From: an uncultured Eubacteriales bacterium
Lineage (GTDB): Bacteria > Bacillota > Clostridia > Christensenellales > UBA1242
Length of the DNA: 15,302 nt
Reading direction: 5' to 3'
NCBI GenBank assembly: GCA_948512295.1
Contig: CAOQRA010000011.1
Coordinates: 1 to 15,302 of the forward strand
Under the pieces are notes generated by a model that did not search any database, was not told the DNA's origin, and saw only the letters and a program-made list of their open reading frames with translations. Both the position numbers and the translations under genes were made by a program. Shown one piece after another: positions 1-6,414 of the stretch (position 1 is the stretch's first letter; every line of letters begins with the position of its first letter).

Positions 1-295
1 TTTAAAAATTAAATCTTGCGATATTGAGGCTTGGAGCCCTCGTCAACGCAAATATTTTGAGGTTTGTTCATGCTCAAATCTAGGTGATGCTCAAGCGCGC
101 AGATTAGGCATAAAATTTAAAACAGCTAATGGCTCTATTCTAGCTCATACTCTTAATAACACGGTTGTTGCACCGCCTCGTATGCTTATCGCATTTTTAG
201 AGAATAATTATAACGCAGATGGAAGTGTCAATATTCCTAAGGCACTTCAAGGATATATGGGAGGAAAAAGCCAAATCTTTCCAGTTAAAAAGTAG
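1..295 (+). CDS. serS: Serine--tRNA ligase, C-terminal fragment (5' end outside window)
   Basis: Open from the window edge in the frame starting at base 2, giving about 97 codons and ending at TAG 293-295. The translation matches the end of the class II seryl-tRNA synthetase catalytic domain: DIEAW-P-Q followed by EVCSCSNLGDAQARR, then the class II motif 3 region HTLNN-VVAPPRMLIAFLENN, then the usual tail DGSVNIPKALQGYMGG. The enzyme charges tRNA-Ser with serine in the cytoplasm. The motif 3 arginine (in APPR) is present, so the visible part looks intact. The serS stop codon overlaps the ribosome binding site of the next gene, so the two are very probably co-transcribed. N-terminal coiled-coil arm and motifs 1 and 2 lie upstream of the window. 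Confidence 0.95.
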   Translation, partial: LKIKSCDIEAWSPRQRKYFEVCSCSNLGDAQARRLGIKFKTANGSILAHTLNNTVVAPPRMLIAFLENNYNADGSVNIPKALQGYMGGKSQIFPVKK

Positions 296-304
296 GAGAA
301 AACT

Positions 305-1270
305 ATGAAGGGGAATTTAATCAATAGAGAGATGCTTGAAGGCATAACTAGGTCTTCAAATTCACAATTTATAGATACAATAAATGATAAGGTTTTTACT
401 TTAATCTCTCTTGCAATTGAGGAATTATCAAAAAACAATCCATTTGTCAGTTTTAACAATGTGATTTTGCAGCCAGTTAATGAAGTTTTGACAGGTGGAC
501 TTACTGACATTTCTCCTTTTATATATTTTTTAGGTATTGATAGCGCTCAGCTAGAAATTAATACTCTTACGAACACGGTATTATGGAAAAAATGGAAAGA
601 TAAAATTGTTTATGCGTGGAAACATAGAAAGGACGACAAAAAACGCAAGAGAAAAAAGAAGAAAAAGGATGAACCTGAACCACAGTATATTCCAAAGGCG
701 ATCAATCCTGAAAAATATAATATTTTAAGTTTATCAGAAGATTTGACCTATGCTTTTGCAAATCAATTAAGCCAAACTTCTATGGTATATAATGAGGGAA
801 AAAGAATAAGAATTATTGGAAAGGAAGATATAGGCTCTAATACGCAAATTTTTATTTATCCAGTTTTATATAACGGTAGCGAATACAAATATTTTATAGA
901 TTCAAAACAAGGGTTTTTACCTTTAGATATTGATTTTCGTATTCAAAAAATTGATGAAAAGGCAGAGCAAATAGGTGGAGAAATTTTAAAAAATCTAATT
1001 AAATTATTTAACGTAATTTATTATAATGCAAATAAATGCATACCAAATCAAATTTTTGTAGAAAGCATATTGTGTGCTTGTCCAAACAATTTGTTTACTA
1101 GTAACGCAACTGATTCGTTTATAAATATAATTAATTATTTAACTATGATTGATATAAAGCAGATACCATCATTAATCAACCCAGATAAAACAATATTTAC
1201 AGATAAAATTTGCGGAAATAATCTTTATGGTTATAGAAAAATGGTAGATCAATTAATTGAAATGAAATAA
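305..1270 (+). CDS. Unrecognised 321-aa protein with central poly-basic linker
   Basis: Starts at ATG 305, nine bases after the serS stop, with AGGAGA at 294-299 as ribosome binding site; stop TAA 1268-1270. I do not recognise the family with confidence. It has two parts joined by a lysine/arginine-rich stretch (about residues 95-122, including nine consecutive basic residues) followed by DEPEP. No signal peptide or clear membrane helix is visible. The C-terminal half (about 145-321), with a KRIRII strand, an IFIYPVLY strand, then a helical part containing IPNQIFVESILCACPNNLF, faintly resembles the C-terminal half of OAS1/CD-NTase-type nucleotidyltransferases. However, no GS-x-D-x-D catalytic motif can be seen, so if related it would be inactive. 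Function unknown; the serS linkage may be only positional. The basic stretch suggests nucleic-acid or membrane-surface contact (inference). Confidence 0.8.
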   Translation: MKGNLINREMLEGITRSSNSQFIDTINDKVFTLISLAIEELSKNNPFVSFNNVILQPVNEVLTGGLTDISPFIYFLGIDSAQLEINTLTNTVLWKKWKDKIVYAWKHRKDDKKRKRKKKKKDEPEPQYIPKAINPEKYNILSLSEDLTYAFANQLSQTSMVYNEGKRIRIIGKEDIGSNTQIFIYPVLYNGSEYKYFIDSKQGFLPLDIDFRIQKIDEKAEQIGGEILKNLIKLFNVIYYNANKCIPNQIFVESILCACPNNLFTSNATDSFINIINYLTMIDIKQIPSLINPDKTIFTDKICGNNLYGYRKMVDQLIEMK

Positions 1271-1309
1271 GCTATTTTGTTAATCTTTGTTTAACAAAAT
1301 AGCTTATTT
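1265..1309 (+). terminator. Intrinsic terminator of the serS unit
   Basis: Arms 1265-1283 and 1291-1309 form a perfect 19-bp stem with a 7-base loop (1284-1290). The stop codon of the 321-aa gene is inside the left arm. The stem is AT-rich and the following T run is short, so termination may be incomplete. Confidence 0.75.
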
Positions 1310-1964
1310 TAAAGTTATTAAAAAATAACATACTAGTCGGAATTATAAGGCTATTATGTGTTATGTATTCTAAAAACTAGAGTTTTACGCATAGATAGTA
1401 AAGGTTGCATACTAGTTAAATCGCCTATCCCCAATTTTTAAAGTCGGCATATTTATGCCTTTAAATACATCTTTAATAACCATTTTTAGGTATTTTTGCT
1501 ATTGCCCCTACTTCTCAATTAAAACGATTTTTGCATTGGCTAAATGAAGCATAAAAGCGTCTTGATTTTATAAAAACTAATGTTATCAAAAAAATGTAAA
1601 ACTCAGAGAAACTGAAGCTCCCCTCTTATATGAGGGGCGTTATTAAATACCCTATTGAATTATGTATGCCATATGTAAAAATAAGCCAAAAGAAAGAATG
1701 AAATTATGTAAAAGAGGAACCCTTCCAGTATTTATAAAATTGAATCAATAAATATATATTTTCATAAGGTTTTATATATAAAATACTCGCTCACATTTAA
1801 TAAAAACGTAACTAAAGAATTGGATTAAGTTTGAGATATCCTGAAAATTGCGATGGCGAAGATAACTACTCCTCTGACGGTACTGGCAGCGGTGAAGGAG
1901 AAAAATCGAACTTGCTTTTAACAATTAACTATAGGAAGTCATAAATTCTTCGTATTTTTTGTAT
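1310..1964. other. Long intergenic region without a convincing gene
   Basis: About 650 bases with stops in all frames. It holds CATACTAGT at 1329-1337 and TGCATACTAGT at 1406-1416; the latter is an exact copy of one arm of the palindrome at 2630-2652. It also contains a 6-bp GC-rich hairpin (CCCCTC/GAGGGG around 1621-1638) and a short coding-like remnant (1816-1944). No tRNA, rRNA or recognised riboswitch is seen. Confidence 0.6.
1816..1944 (+). pseudogene. Possible 3' remnant of a decayed gene
   Basis: An open stretch of about 42 codons without ATG, from just after TAA 1813-1815 to TAA 1942-1944. The translation includes NCDGEDNYSSDGTGSGEGE and then LLLTINYRKS. The Gly/Ser/Asp/Glu-rich part is richer in GC than its surroundings and resembles a linker of a surface or secreted protein, which is unusual for random AT-rich DNA. 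There is no ribosome binding site or plausible start, so it is at best a degraded end of a gene. It could also be chance. Confidence 0.25.
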
Positions 1965-2585
1965 TTATTTCAATAAAAAACTATACATTTCAAGCTGCTT
2001 TTTAAGCTGTTTATATTCCGGGCAGCGTATACTCACCTGCTGCCAAAATTTTGGCGAGTGGTTAAGCTGTAATCCATGGCAAAGTTCATGAATAATCACA
2101 TAGTTAATAAGTGGCTTTGGCAGATGTACCAGTCTCCAGTTGAGTTTCATGTTAAGATTACGGTCAAAACTCCCCCAAATTCGGTGTGAAGAGGAAACTT
2201 TTAAGCTGGCACATCGCAAATTGTGTTCGGCCAATACTTCTTTTACCATTTGTGGCAAGATTTTATGTGCATATTCAAGATAGAGCGAACTTAATTTGCG
2301 CTCAAGTTTGTTTTCTTGCAGCGCGAGTAGCGACATATCAACTTCTTCAAGTTTTAGTTCTTGCCCCAAAAGATATATTTTATTTTTAAAATCAAATTTT
2401 GAGGAAAAGTCATCAATTTTTGCGTGAGCTTTAAGTTGTTTTTCCAGCCATTTTTGTTTAGATAAAACAAAGTCTTCAATAACTTTATCTGAAACTTTTA
2501 TCGGTGCTTTGACTATCGGCTCGCCTTTTTCATTTAGACTTAGGCAGATGCTTTTACGTTTTGATTTTATAACCTTATATTTCAT
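1965..2585 (-). CDS. YgjP/DUF45-type metal-dependent hydrolase (206 aa)
   Basis: The sequence fits the YgjP-like (DUF45, M48-related) metallopeptidase family. The N-terminal KRKSICLSLNEKG-P-VKAP and QKWLEK motifs match the family opening. RIWGSFD followed by MKLNWRL corresponds to the usual RWGSC-x-LNWRL block. The HELCH zinc motif is at residues 166-170 with a third ligand candidate at His176 (NHSPKFW), and PEYKQLKKQLEMY closes the domain. All zinc ligands and the catalytic Glu167 are present, so it is probably active; substrate unknown. Length is somewhat short for the family but complete. It is divergent from the PadR-type gene. Its -10 box lies only about seven bases upstream of ATG 2583-2585 and there is no Shine-Dalgarno sequence, so the mRNA is predicted to be leaderless or nearly so. 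Confidence 0.88.
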   Translation of the reverse strand: MKYKVIKSKRKSICLSLNEKGEPIVKAPIKVSDKVIEDFVLSKQKWLEKQLKAHAKIDDFSSKFDFKNKIYLLGQELKLEEVDMSLLALQENKLERKLSSLYLEYAHKILPQMVKEVLAEHNLRCASLKVSSSHRIWGSFDRNLNMKLNWRLVHLPKPLINYVIIHELCHGLQLNHSPKFWQQVSIRCPEYKQLKKQLEMYSFLLK

Positions 2586-2591
2586 AGCTTT

Positions 2592-2620
2592 ATTATATCA
2601 TGTTTTGTCTAAGTATACAA
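2592..2620 (-). promoter_or_regulatory. Promoter of the DUF45 gene
   Basis: On the minus strand TTGTAT (2615-2620) and a perfect TATAAT (2592-2597) are separated by 17 bases. The expected transcription start (about 2585) coincides with the first base of the start codon. Confidence 0.7.
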
Positions 2621-2629
2621 AACAAATCA

Positions 2630-2652
2630 ACTAGTATGCAATGCATACTAGT
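2630..2652. promoter_or_regulatory. 23-bp palindromic operator candidate
   Basis: Two perfect 11-base arms, ACTAGTATGCA (2630-2640) and its reverse complement (2642-2652), around a single A at 2641. It lies just upstream of the DUF45 -35 box and 42 bases upstream of the PadR-type gene's -35 box. PadR-type regulators commonly bind such inverted repeats in divergent regions and autoregulate, so this is the natural operator for the protein encoded at 2744 (inference). One full arm recurs at 1406-1416. Confidence 0.6.
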
Positions 2653-2662
2653 CCCCATATAT

Positions 2663-2677
2663 TGCAAAAATTTTGCA
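2663..2677. promoter_or_regulatory. 15-bp palindrome upstream of the PadR-type gene
   Basis: TGCAAAA (2663-2669) and TTTTGCA (2671-2677) flank a single A. It shares the TGCA core with the palindrome at 2630-2652 and sits 17 bases upstream of the -35 box, so it could be a second, lower-affinity operator. It could also be chance in AT-rich DNA. Confidence 0.35.
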
Positions 2678-2694
2678 TAATAGCCTCAAAATAT

Positions 2695-2723
2695 TTGACA
2701 ATATGCCGTTTTAGCTTTATACT
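2695..2723 (+). promoter_or_regulatory. Promoter of the PadR-type gene
   Basis: Perfect TTGACA (2695-2700), a 17-base spacer and TATACT (2718-2723). Predicted start near 2730, giving a leader of about 14 bases that contains the AGAGG ribosome binding site (2733-2737). Confidence 0.75.
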
Positions 2724-2743
2724 ATGAGATATAGAGGTATAAA

Positions 2744-4531
2744 ATGGACATTTATGCAAAAGGTCAACTTTCATATCTGATTTTAAATTGCTTAATGGAG
2801 CGTGATTTTTATGGTCTAGATATTATTTCTGAAATAAAAAATCGTTCTAATGGTCGAATAGATCTTAAAAAGCCTAGCGTATATTCAAATCTTACGCGTA
2901 TGGAAAAACAGGGACAAGTTTCCTCATATATGCGTTCGAGTGACTTAGGCCCTAATCGTCGTTATTATAGTCTGACAGAAAAAGGCAGAATATATTTTGC
3001 AGAACTAAAAGAATATTTTGACAAAAATCATATTGATGTTTTTCATGACTTTGTAGCAGAGGATTCTTCCCCTATTCAAGCGAGTTTTGAAACTGCTAAT
3101 GTCATCAAGGAGGAGCCAATCGCAGCTGCACCTCAATATACGTACGATGCTGTAGATGAGGAGGAAAAAGCCGAAGTAGAGCAAGACTATTTTGATTTTT
3201 CTATGCTTGAAGAAAGCGAAAAAGTCAGTGAAGAGCCTATTAAAGAAGATGTAAATGAAAAATTTTCTAGTGAAACTGTAGAACAATTTGACACTATACA
3301 TGAAAGTGCAAAAGAGGAAGTTATGCAGGCGCCAATACAAGAGTCTATTAACGTACAGCAAATAAATATTATGGAAGCCCCTATCGTACAAGAAATTCGC
3401 ATAGTTCAAACTGAAGAGCAATCTAATATTCAAGAAAACATTGAAGAAAATGTATCGACGGTTACTTCTGAGCAATCAGAAATAGCAGAGGTTAAGGCAG
3501 AAACAAATGACGATGCTGTACTTTTGCCTCGGGAAGAGATAAGTGACTCCGAGTATAACAAGCGCATTTATGATATAACAAAAGATTTTAACAAATATAG
3601 AAAACGTCGTAGTTTTGCGGAGGATCAAATTGCAATCGTGGTAGATGAAGACAGTTCTTTGCAGCTTGCAGAAGAAAAACGAGCGCAAAAACTTGAAACC
3701 TTTAAAACTTCGTTGCTTGAAAATAAAGAAAAGTATAGCCAAAATGCTAATTTTGAATTTAAAGCAGCCTCTTCACCTGCAAAAGTGCAGCAAAACACAC
3801 AAGAAGTATCTGAAAATGATGATGGTGTATTTATAACTGCGCGCATGGCAAGTGATGATGTGCTTAAAAGTAAAAAAATAGAGCCTCCTCGCCTTAAAAT
3901 TATGCATGAGCCTGCTCCTCTTCCTGCCCCTAAACGAGATGCGACTATTGATCCATCCCATAAAGAGATAATTTCTAAGCTATATTCAAAAAGTAAAGGC
4001 GCTGAAAGTGAACTTGCTGATGACAGCGATGCATTATTCGATTATGAGGATCTTAAAGATCATTATCGTGGACAGCAAATTATGTTTAAGGTTTATGAGC
4101 ATGACCGCCCTACTGTAAAACATAATACTAATAAAATAAACTTAAATGTCAGTCTTTTTACTTTTAGTTTAATCTGTATAATTTCAGCTATATGTTTTGC
4201 TGTTTTGTATACAAAGGGACTAACTAATCCAAACACTAGTTTCTTGTATATCATATTACCAGGCTTGTGTTTTATTGATGTATGCTGTAAAATAGCAGCA
4301 ATGAGATACACGAGCTGGGAACCTAAGCCGCCTATGTCACAACTTTTAATGTGGGCTTTAACCATTTTAAATTGCGGAGTTGTGGTAGGGCTAAACTTCA
4401 TATTTGGCTTGAATGCTAGTACATTTATGTCGCATTTTGCTACCTTAATTTATCCTATTGCTTTGATAATTACCCTGCTTCCAGTTCAATATTATATTAA
4501 ACGCTTTGCCATAATTAAATTTTGGAAATAA
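2744..4531 (+). CDS. PadR-type winged-helix protein with acidic linker and four C-terminal membrane helices
   Basis: Residues about 6-95 are a PadR-family winged-helix domain: GQLSYLILNCLMERDFYGLDII, then KKPSVYSNLTRMEKQGQVSSY for the recognition helix, then RRYYSLTEKG for the wing. PadR proteins are usually 100-180 aa; this one has 595. Residues about 105-463 are low-complexity, rich in Glu, Gln and Ser, and probably disordered. Residues 469-489, 499-520, 533-555 and 565-586 are hydrophobic enough to span the membrane. The predicted architecture is a DNA-binding domain tethered to the membrane by a long flexible acidic arm. Signal, ligand and targets are unknown; the palindromes in its own promoter region suggest autoregulation. 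Start ATG 2744 is fixed by AGAGG at 2733-2737 and the strong promoter. It is monocistronic and ends before a clear terminator. Confidence 0.85.
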   Translation: MDIYAKGQLSYLILNCLMERDFYGLDIISEIKNRSNGRIDLKKPSVYSNLTRMEKQGQVSSYMRSSDLGPNRRYYSLTEKGRIYFAELKEYFDKNHIDVFHDFVAEDSSPIQASFETANVIKEEPIAAAPQYTYDAVDEEEKAEVEQDYFDFSMLEESEKVSEEPIKEDVNEKFSSETVEQFDTIHESAKEEVMQAPIQESINVQQINIMEAPIVQEIRIVQTEEQSNIQENIEENVSTVTSEQSEIAEVKAETNDDAVLLPREEISDSEYNKRIYDITKDFNKYRKRRSFAEDQIAIVVDEDSSLQLAEEKRAQKLETFKTSLLENKEKYSQNANFEFKAASSPAKVQQNTQEVSENDDGVFITARMASDDVLKSKKIEPPRLKIMHEPAPLPAPKRDATIDPSHKEIISKLYSKSKGAESELADDSDALFDYEDLKDHYRGQQIMFKVYEHDRPTVKHNTNKINLNVSLFTFSLICIISAICFAVLYTKGLTNPNTSFLYIILPGLCFIDVCCKIAAMRYTSWEPKPPMSQLLMWALTILNCGVVVGLNFIFGLNASTFMSHFATLIYPIALIITLLPVQYYIKRFAIIKFWK

Positions 4532-4551
4532 TATGTAAAGGCATACTTGTT

Positions 4552-4586
4552 AAAAAAGTTGAGTTATAAAATAACTCAGCTTTTTT
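4552..4586 (+). terminator. Intrinsic terminator of the PadR-type gene
   Basis: Arms 4552-4567 and 4571-4586 pair over 16 positions (one G-T wobble) around an AAA loop. The A6/T6 ends make it potentially bidirectional. Confidence 0.85.
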
Positions 4587-4744
4587 AATAAATAGCTTAT
4601 AACTTAGTGACCACCCAGCGCTTGTACCACGCAAAAATATCAATATTTGCATGGCGAATATTTTTTTGTATCATTATTCTTTAAATAAATGATGAAAAGC
4701 CTACAATATTTTTATCATTTATTTTAAAAAAAATATTTAGTAGT

Positions 4745-5344
4745 TTACGTTCTTTTTTTATGTGATTTAAATACATCGAAAATTAATTCAAAAATTAAAA
4801 ATAAAATAATAATTAATAATGAAAAAAATAAAATAAACCCTATGGAATTTTCAAATATAGAACATAATAATGTAACAATGAAACATGAAAGAAATGCCCC
4901 TATTCCTATGCTTAAAAAACATCCAGATAATTTTAAATCAGAAAAACCCGCCAAAATACTACCCGACCACACCCCTGTTAAAGGTAGCGGAAGTGCGACA
5001 AAGGTGGCAAGCATTAAATATTTTTTAAAAATAGATTTTTCATTTTCTAAAATTGTAGTTTTAATAGAATATTTTTTTCGAAATTTATCGATGACAAAGC
5101 CAGTTGTGCGAGTTTTAAGCTTGCGTGTAACAAAAATAATCAAAAAACAAGGCAAAATAGAGCCTAAATAGGCGAAAATAAAGGCTTGCCACGCTGGAAG
5201 TGCGTTAGCTCCCCAAATTGCTGCGTCCATCGCAAATGGAATAGCGATTTTACTTTCTAGTGTAGGAATAAATGCAATAAAAATTGCCGCTAAAAAGACG
5301 CAAGATGAAAAATTATTTGCAAAAAAATCGACTAAAAAATTCAT
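4745..5344 (-). CDS. Small multidrug export-type membrane protein (PF06695-like)
   Basis: A 199-aa polytopic membrane protein. PTLESKIAIPFA (residues 27-38), ALPAWQAF-FAYLGSILP (about 48-65) and LPLPLTGVWSG (118-128) are the signature motifs of the putative small multi-drug export family (COG2426). About five hydrophobic segments are visible, with a basic loop in the middle and a basic tail (KSHKKRT). The family's substrates are not established, so the name is historical. Start ATG 5344 gives a full-length family member, but no good Shine-Dalgarno sequence or promoter is evident in the very AT-rich upstream DNA. A terminator at 5470-5504 separates it from the riboswitch-controlled genes upstream. 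Confidence 0.85.
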   Translation of the reverse strand: MNFLVDFFANNFSSCVFLAAIFIAFIPTLESKIAIPFAMDAAIWGANALPAWQAFIFAYLGSILPCFLIIFVTRKLKTRTTGFVIDKFRKKYSIKTTILENEKSIFKKYLMLATFVALPLPLTGVWSGSILAGFSDLKLSGCFLSIGIGAFLSCFIVTLLCSIFENSIGFILFFSLLIIILFLIFELIFDVFKSHKKRT

Positions 5345-5469
5345 ATTTTAATTTTATTCGCGTTAATTTTATTTTATGAATAATTAAATTTGAAAATTAT
5401 TAAAAAAATCGACAAAAATATCTAAAAATTATTTTTTATTAATTTATTATTTTTTTAATATTTTTTATT

Positions 5470-5504
5470 AAAATAAAAAGGCTAAATTTCTGCCCTTTTA
5501 TTTT
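5470..5504 (-). terminator. Intrinsic terminator after the lipoprotein gene
   Basis: Arms 5470-5482 and 5492-5504 form a 13-bp stem with one G-U pair in the minus-strand RNA, around a 9-base loop. It lies 33 bases past the lipoprotein stop and closes the Mn-riboswitch unit. Confidence 0.7.
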
Positions 5505-5536
5505 TTATTTGTAATTTTGAATCTATATACGATTTA

Positions 5537-5860
5537 TTATTCACTTTCGTGGCTACATGCTCTGTCGTAAGCCGCTGCTTCAGGTTTGTTTTCATACAAA
5601 ACTGCTCTATTTGAAGAAGTCCAAATGTAGTTATCGCAGCATTGAGTTGAAATAGTAACAGATTCGCTTTCAGAGTCAGCCCATTTATTTACTTTGTGTA
5701 ATACATGCTCGCCATTTTCTTCTATAACAACGTAATGGAATGTATAATGCATATCCATCATATCCATATTACCACAAGCAGTGAGTCCTACTGTTGTTGG
5801 TACTAATAATGCAGCACATGCAGCATAAGTTGTAATTTTCTTTATAATACCTTTTTTCAT
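5537..5860 (-). CDS. Small lipoprotein, Met/Asp/His-rich mature N-terminus (107 aa)
   Basis: N-terminus MKKGIIKK, a hydrophobic stretch (residues 9-28) and the lipobox L26-T-A-C29 predict a type II signal peptide, with lipid attachment at Cys29 and anchoring on the outer face of the membrane. The mature protein begins GNMDMMDMHYTFHYV, rich in possible metal ligands (Met, Asp, His), and later has an adjacent Cys-Cys pair (QCCDN) and a third Cys near the end (RACSHESE). The core YTFHYVVIEENGEHVLHKVNKWADSESESVTI looks like a small beta domain. It recalls short clostridial proteins of the type 'YxFDYAIIKLxxGxxxxGxVxxWxDYExGDxxxV' that I remember without a function. ATG 5860 has AAGGGAG at 5870-5876. 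It follows the two-helix membrane gene by 50 bases with no promoter between, so it should share the riboswitch. Confidence 0.8.
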   Translation of the reverse strand: MKKGIIKKITTYAACAALLVPTTVGLTACGNMDMMDMHYTFHYVVIEENGEHVLHKVNKWADSESESVTISTQCCDNYIWTSSNRAVLYENKPEAAAYDRACSHESE

Positions 5861-5910
5861 AATTTAATTCTCCCTTAATTTATATTTTATTTCGTATAAT
5901 TTATACCTTT

Positions 5911-6339
5911 TTAATCTAGTTCGCAATCATAGGTTGTTTTTGCTGCAATGCCTGACGCTGCGGCGGCTACAAAAGTTAATGGAATAGCTAACAACGCTGG
6001 AATTGTCCAATAACCTATGTTTGCATCCTTTAATAAAGCTTGCACTTTTTCACTTCCGTTTTGCATGCCACTAAGAATAAGTTCTTTATCAGTGAGCGAG
6101 GCCACTTCTTTGAATTTAACGATATAAGTGATATCATCAAATTCACCTTTTGCATATGCTTCATCAATTTTTGCATATTGTTCATCTCGATACAAAATAC
6201 ATGCTGTTGTTTGATAATCTACGGCACTATCAACAATTTTACAGGTGCCATAAATTGATGTACCAAAAGCGCAGGCAGATGCAAGTGTACATCCTACTAA
6301 AGTTGCAAATTTTAACTTGCCTTTTGTTGTTAGTTTCAT
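5911..6339 (-). CDS. Unrecognised two-helix membrane protein under Mn2+ riboswitch control (142 aa)
   Basis: First gene behind the riboswitch. Start ATG 6339 is chosen because AAGGGGG (6347-6353) sits seven bases upstream; a longer reading from TTG 6384 would begin inside the leader terminator and is rejected. The protein has a hydrophobic N-terminal segment (about residues 10-30) and a second one near the C-terminus (about 108-132, rich in Ala, Leu and Ile), separated by a charged 70-residue region (RDEQYAKIDEAYAKGEFDDI) that is probably helical. It ends in a short acidic tail, DCELD. It does not resemble MntP, TerC, UPF0016 or P-type ATPase exporters, the usual genes under this RNA. Membrane location and a link to manganese are inferred from the helices and the riboswitch; the biochemical role is unknown. 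Confidence 0.82.
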   Translation of the reverse strand: MKLTTKGKLKFATLVGCTLASACAFGTSIYGTCKIVDSAVDYQTTACILYRDEQYAKIDEAYAKGEFDDITYIVKFKEVASLTDKELILSGMQNGSEKVQALLKDANIGYWTIPALLAIPLTFVAAAASGIAAKTTYDCELD

Positions 6340-6346
6340 TATAATA

Positions 6347-6353
6347 CCCCCTT
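6347..6353 (-). promoter_or_regulatory. Ribosome binding site deciding the start of the 142-aa gene
   Basis: AAGGGGG on the minus strand, seven bases before ATG 6339. It favours this start over the upstream TTG 6384, which lies in the terminator arm. Confidence 0.75.
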
Positions 6354-6375
6354 TTCCACGAAACTCTTGAAAAAG

Positions 6376-6414
6376 AAAAAACAAGACTTCATGGTAATTC
6401 CCAAAAAGTCTTGT
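6376..6414 (-). terminator. Leader terminator (expression platform of the Mn riboswitch)
   Basis: In the minus-strand RNA, ACAAGACTT (6414-6406) pairs perfectly with AAGTCTTGT (6389-6381) around a 16-base loop, followed by a T run (6381-6376). The left arm reuses the conserved 3' CAAGAC and P1 bases of the aptamer, so aptamer and terminator cannot form together. Confidence 0.8.

Noticed and set aside
1430..1640. Short peptides on either strand (for example MVIKDVFKGINMPTLKIGDRRFN on the minus strand, SQLKRFLHWLNEA on the plus strand)
   Set aside because: Fragments of 15-25 codons between stops, without ribosome binding sites or recognisable similarity; expected by chance in AT-rich DNA.
2186..2389. 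67-aa plus-strand frame
   Set aside because: Antisense to the DUF45 metallopeptidase; no supporting signals.
3005..3475. 156-aa minus-strand frame opposite the PadR-type linker
   Set aside because: It is the antisense shadow of the low-complexity Glu/Gln-rich region, with implausible Phe/Tyr/Arg composition and no ribosome binding site.
4683..4724. Hairpin with 11-bp arms as terminator of the PF06695-like gene
   Set aside because: All-AT stem apart from one pair, a 20-base loop and no T run on the minus strand; too weak to call.
4842..5171. 109-aa plus-strand frame
   Set aside because: It is antisense to the PF06695-like gene, which has clear family motifs.
6340..6384. Longer N-terminus (TTG 6384) for the 142-aa membrane protein
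   Set aside because: It begins inside the leader terminator and lacks a ribosome binding site, whereas ATG 6339 has AAGGGGG at good spacing.
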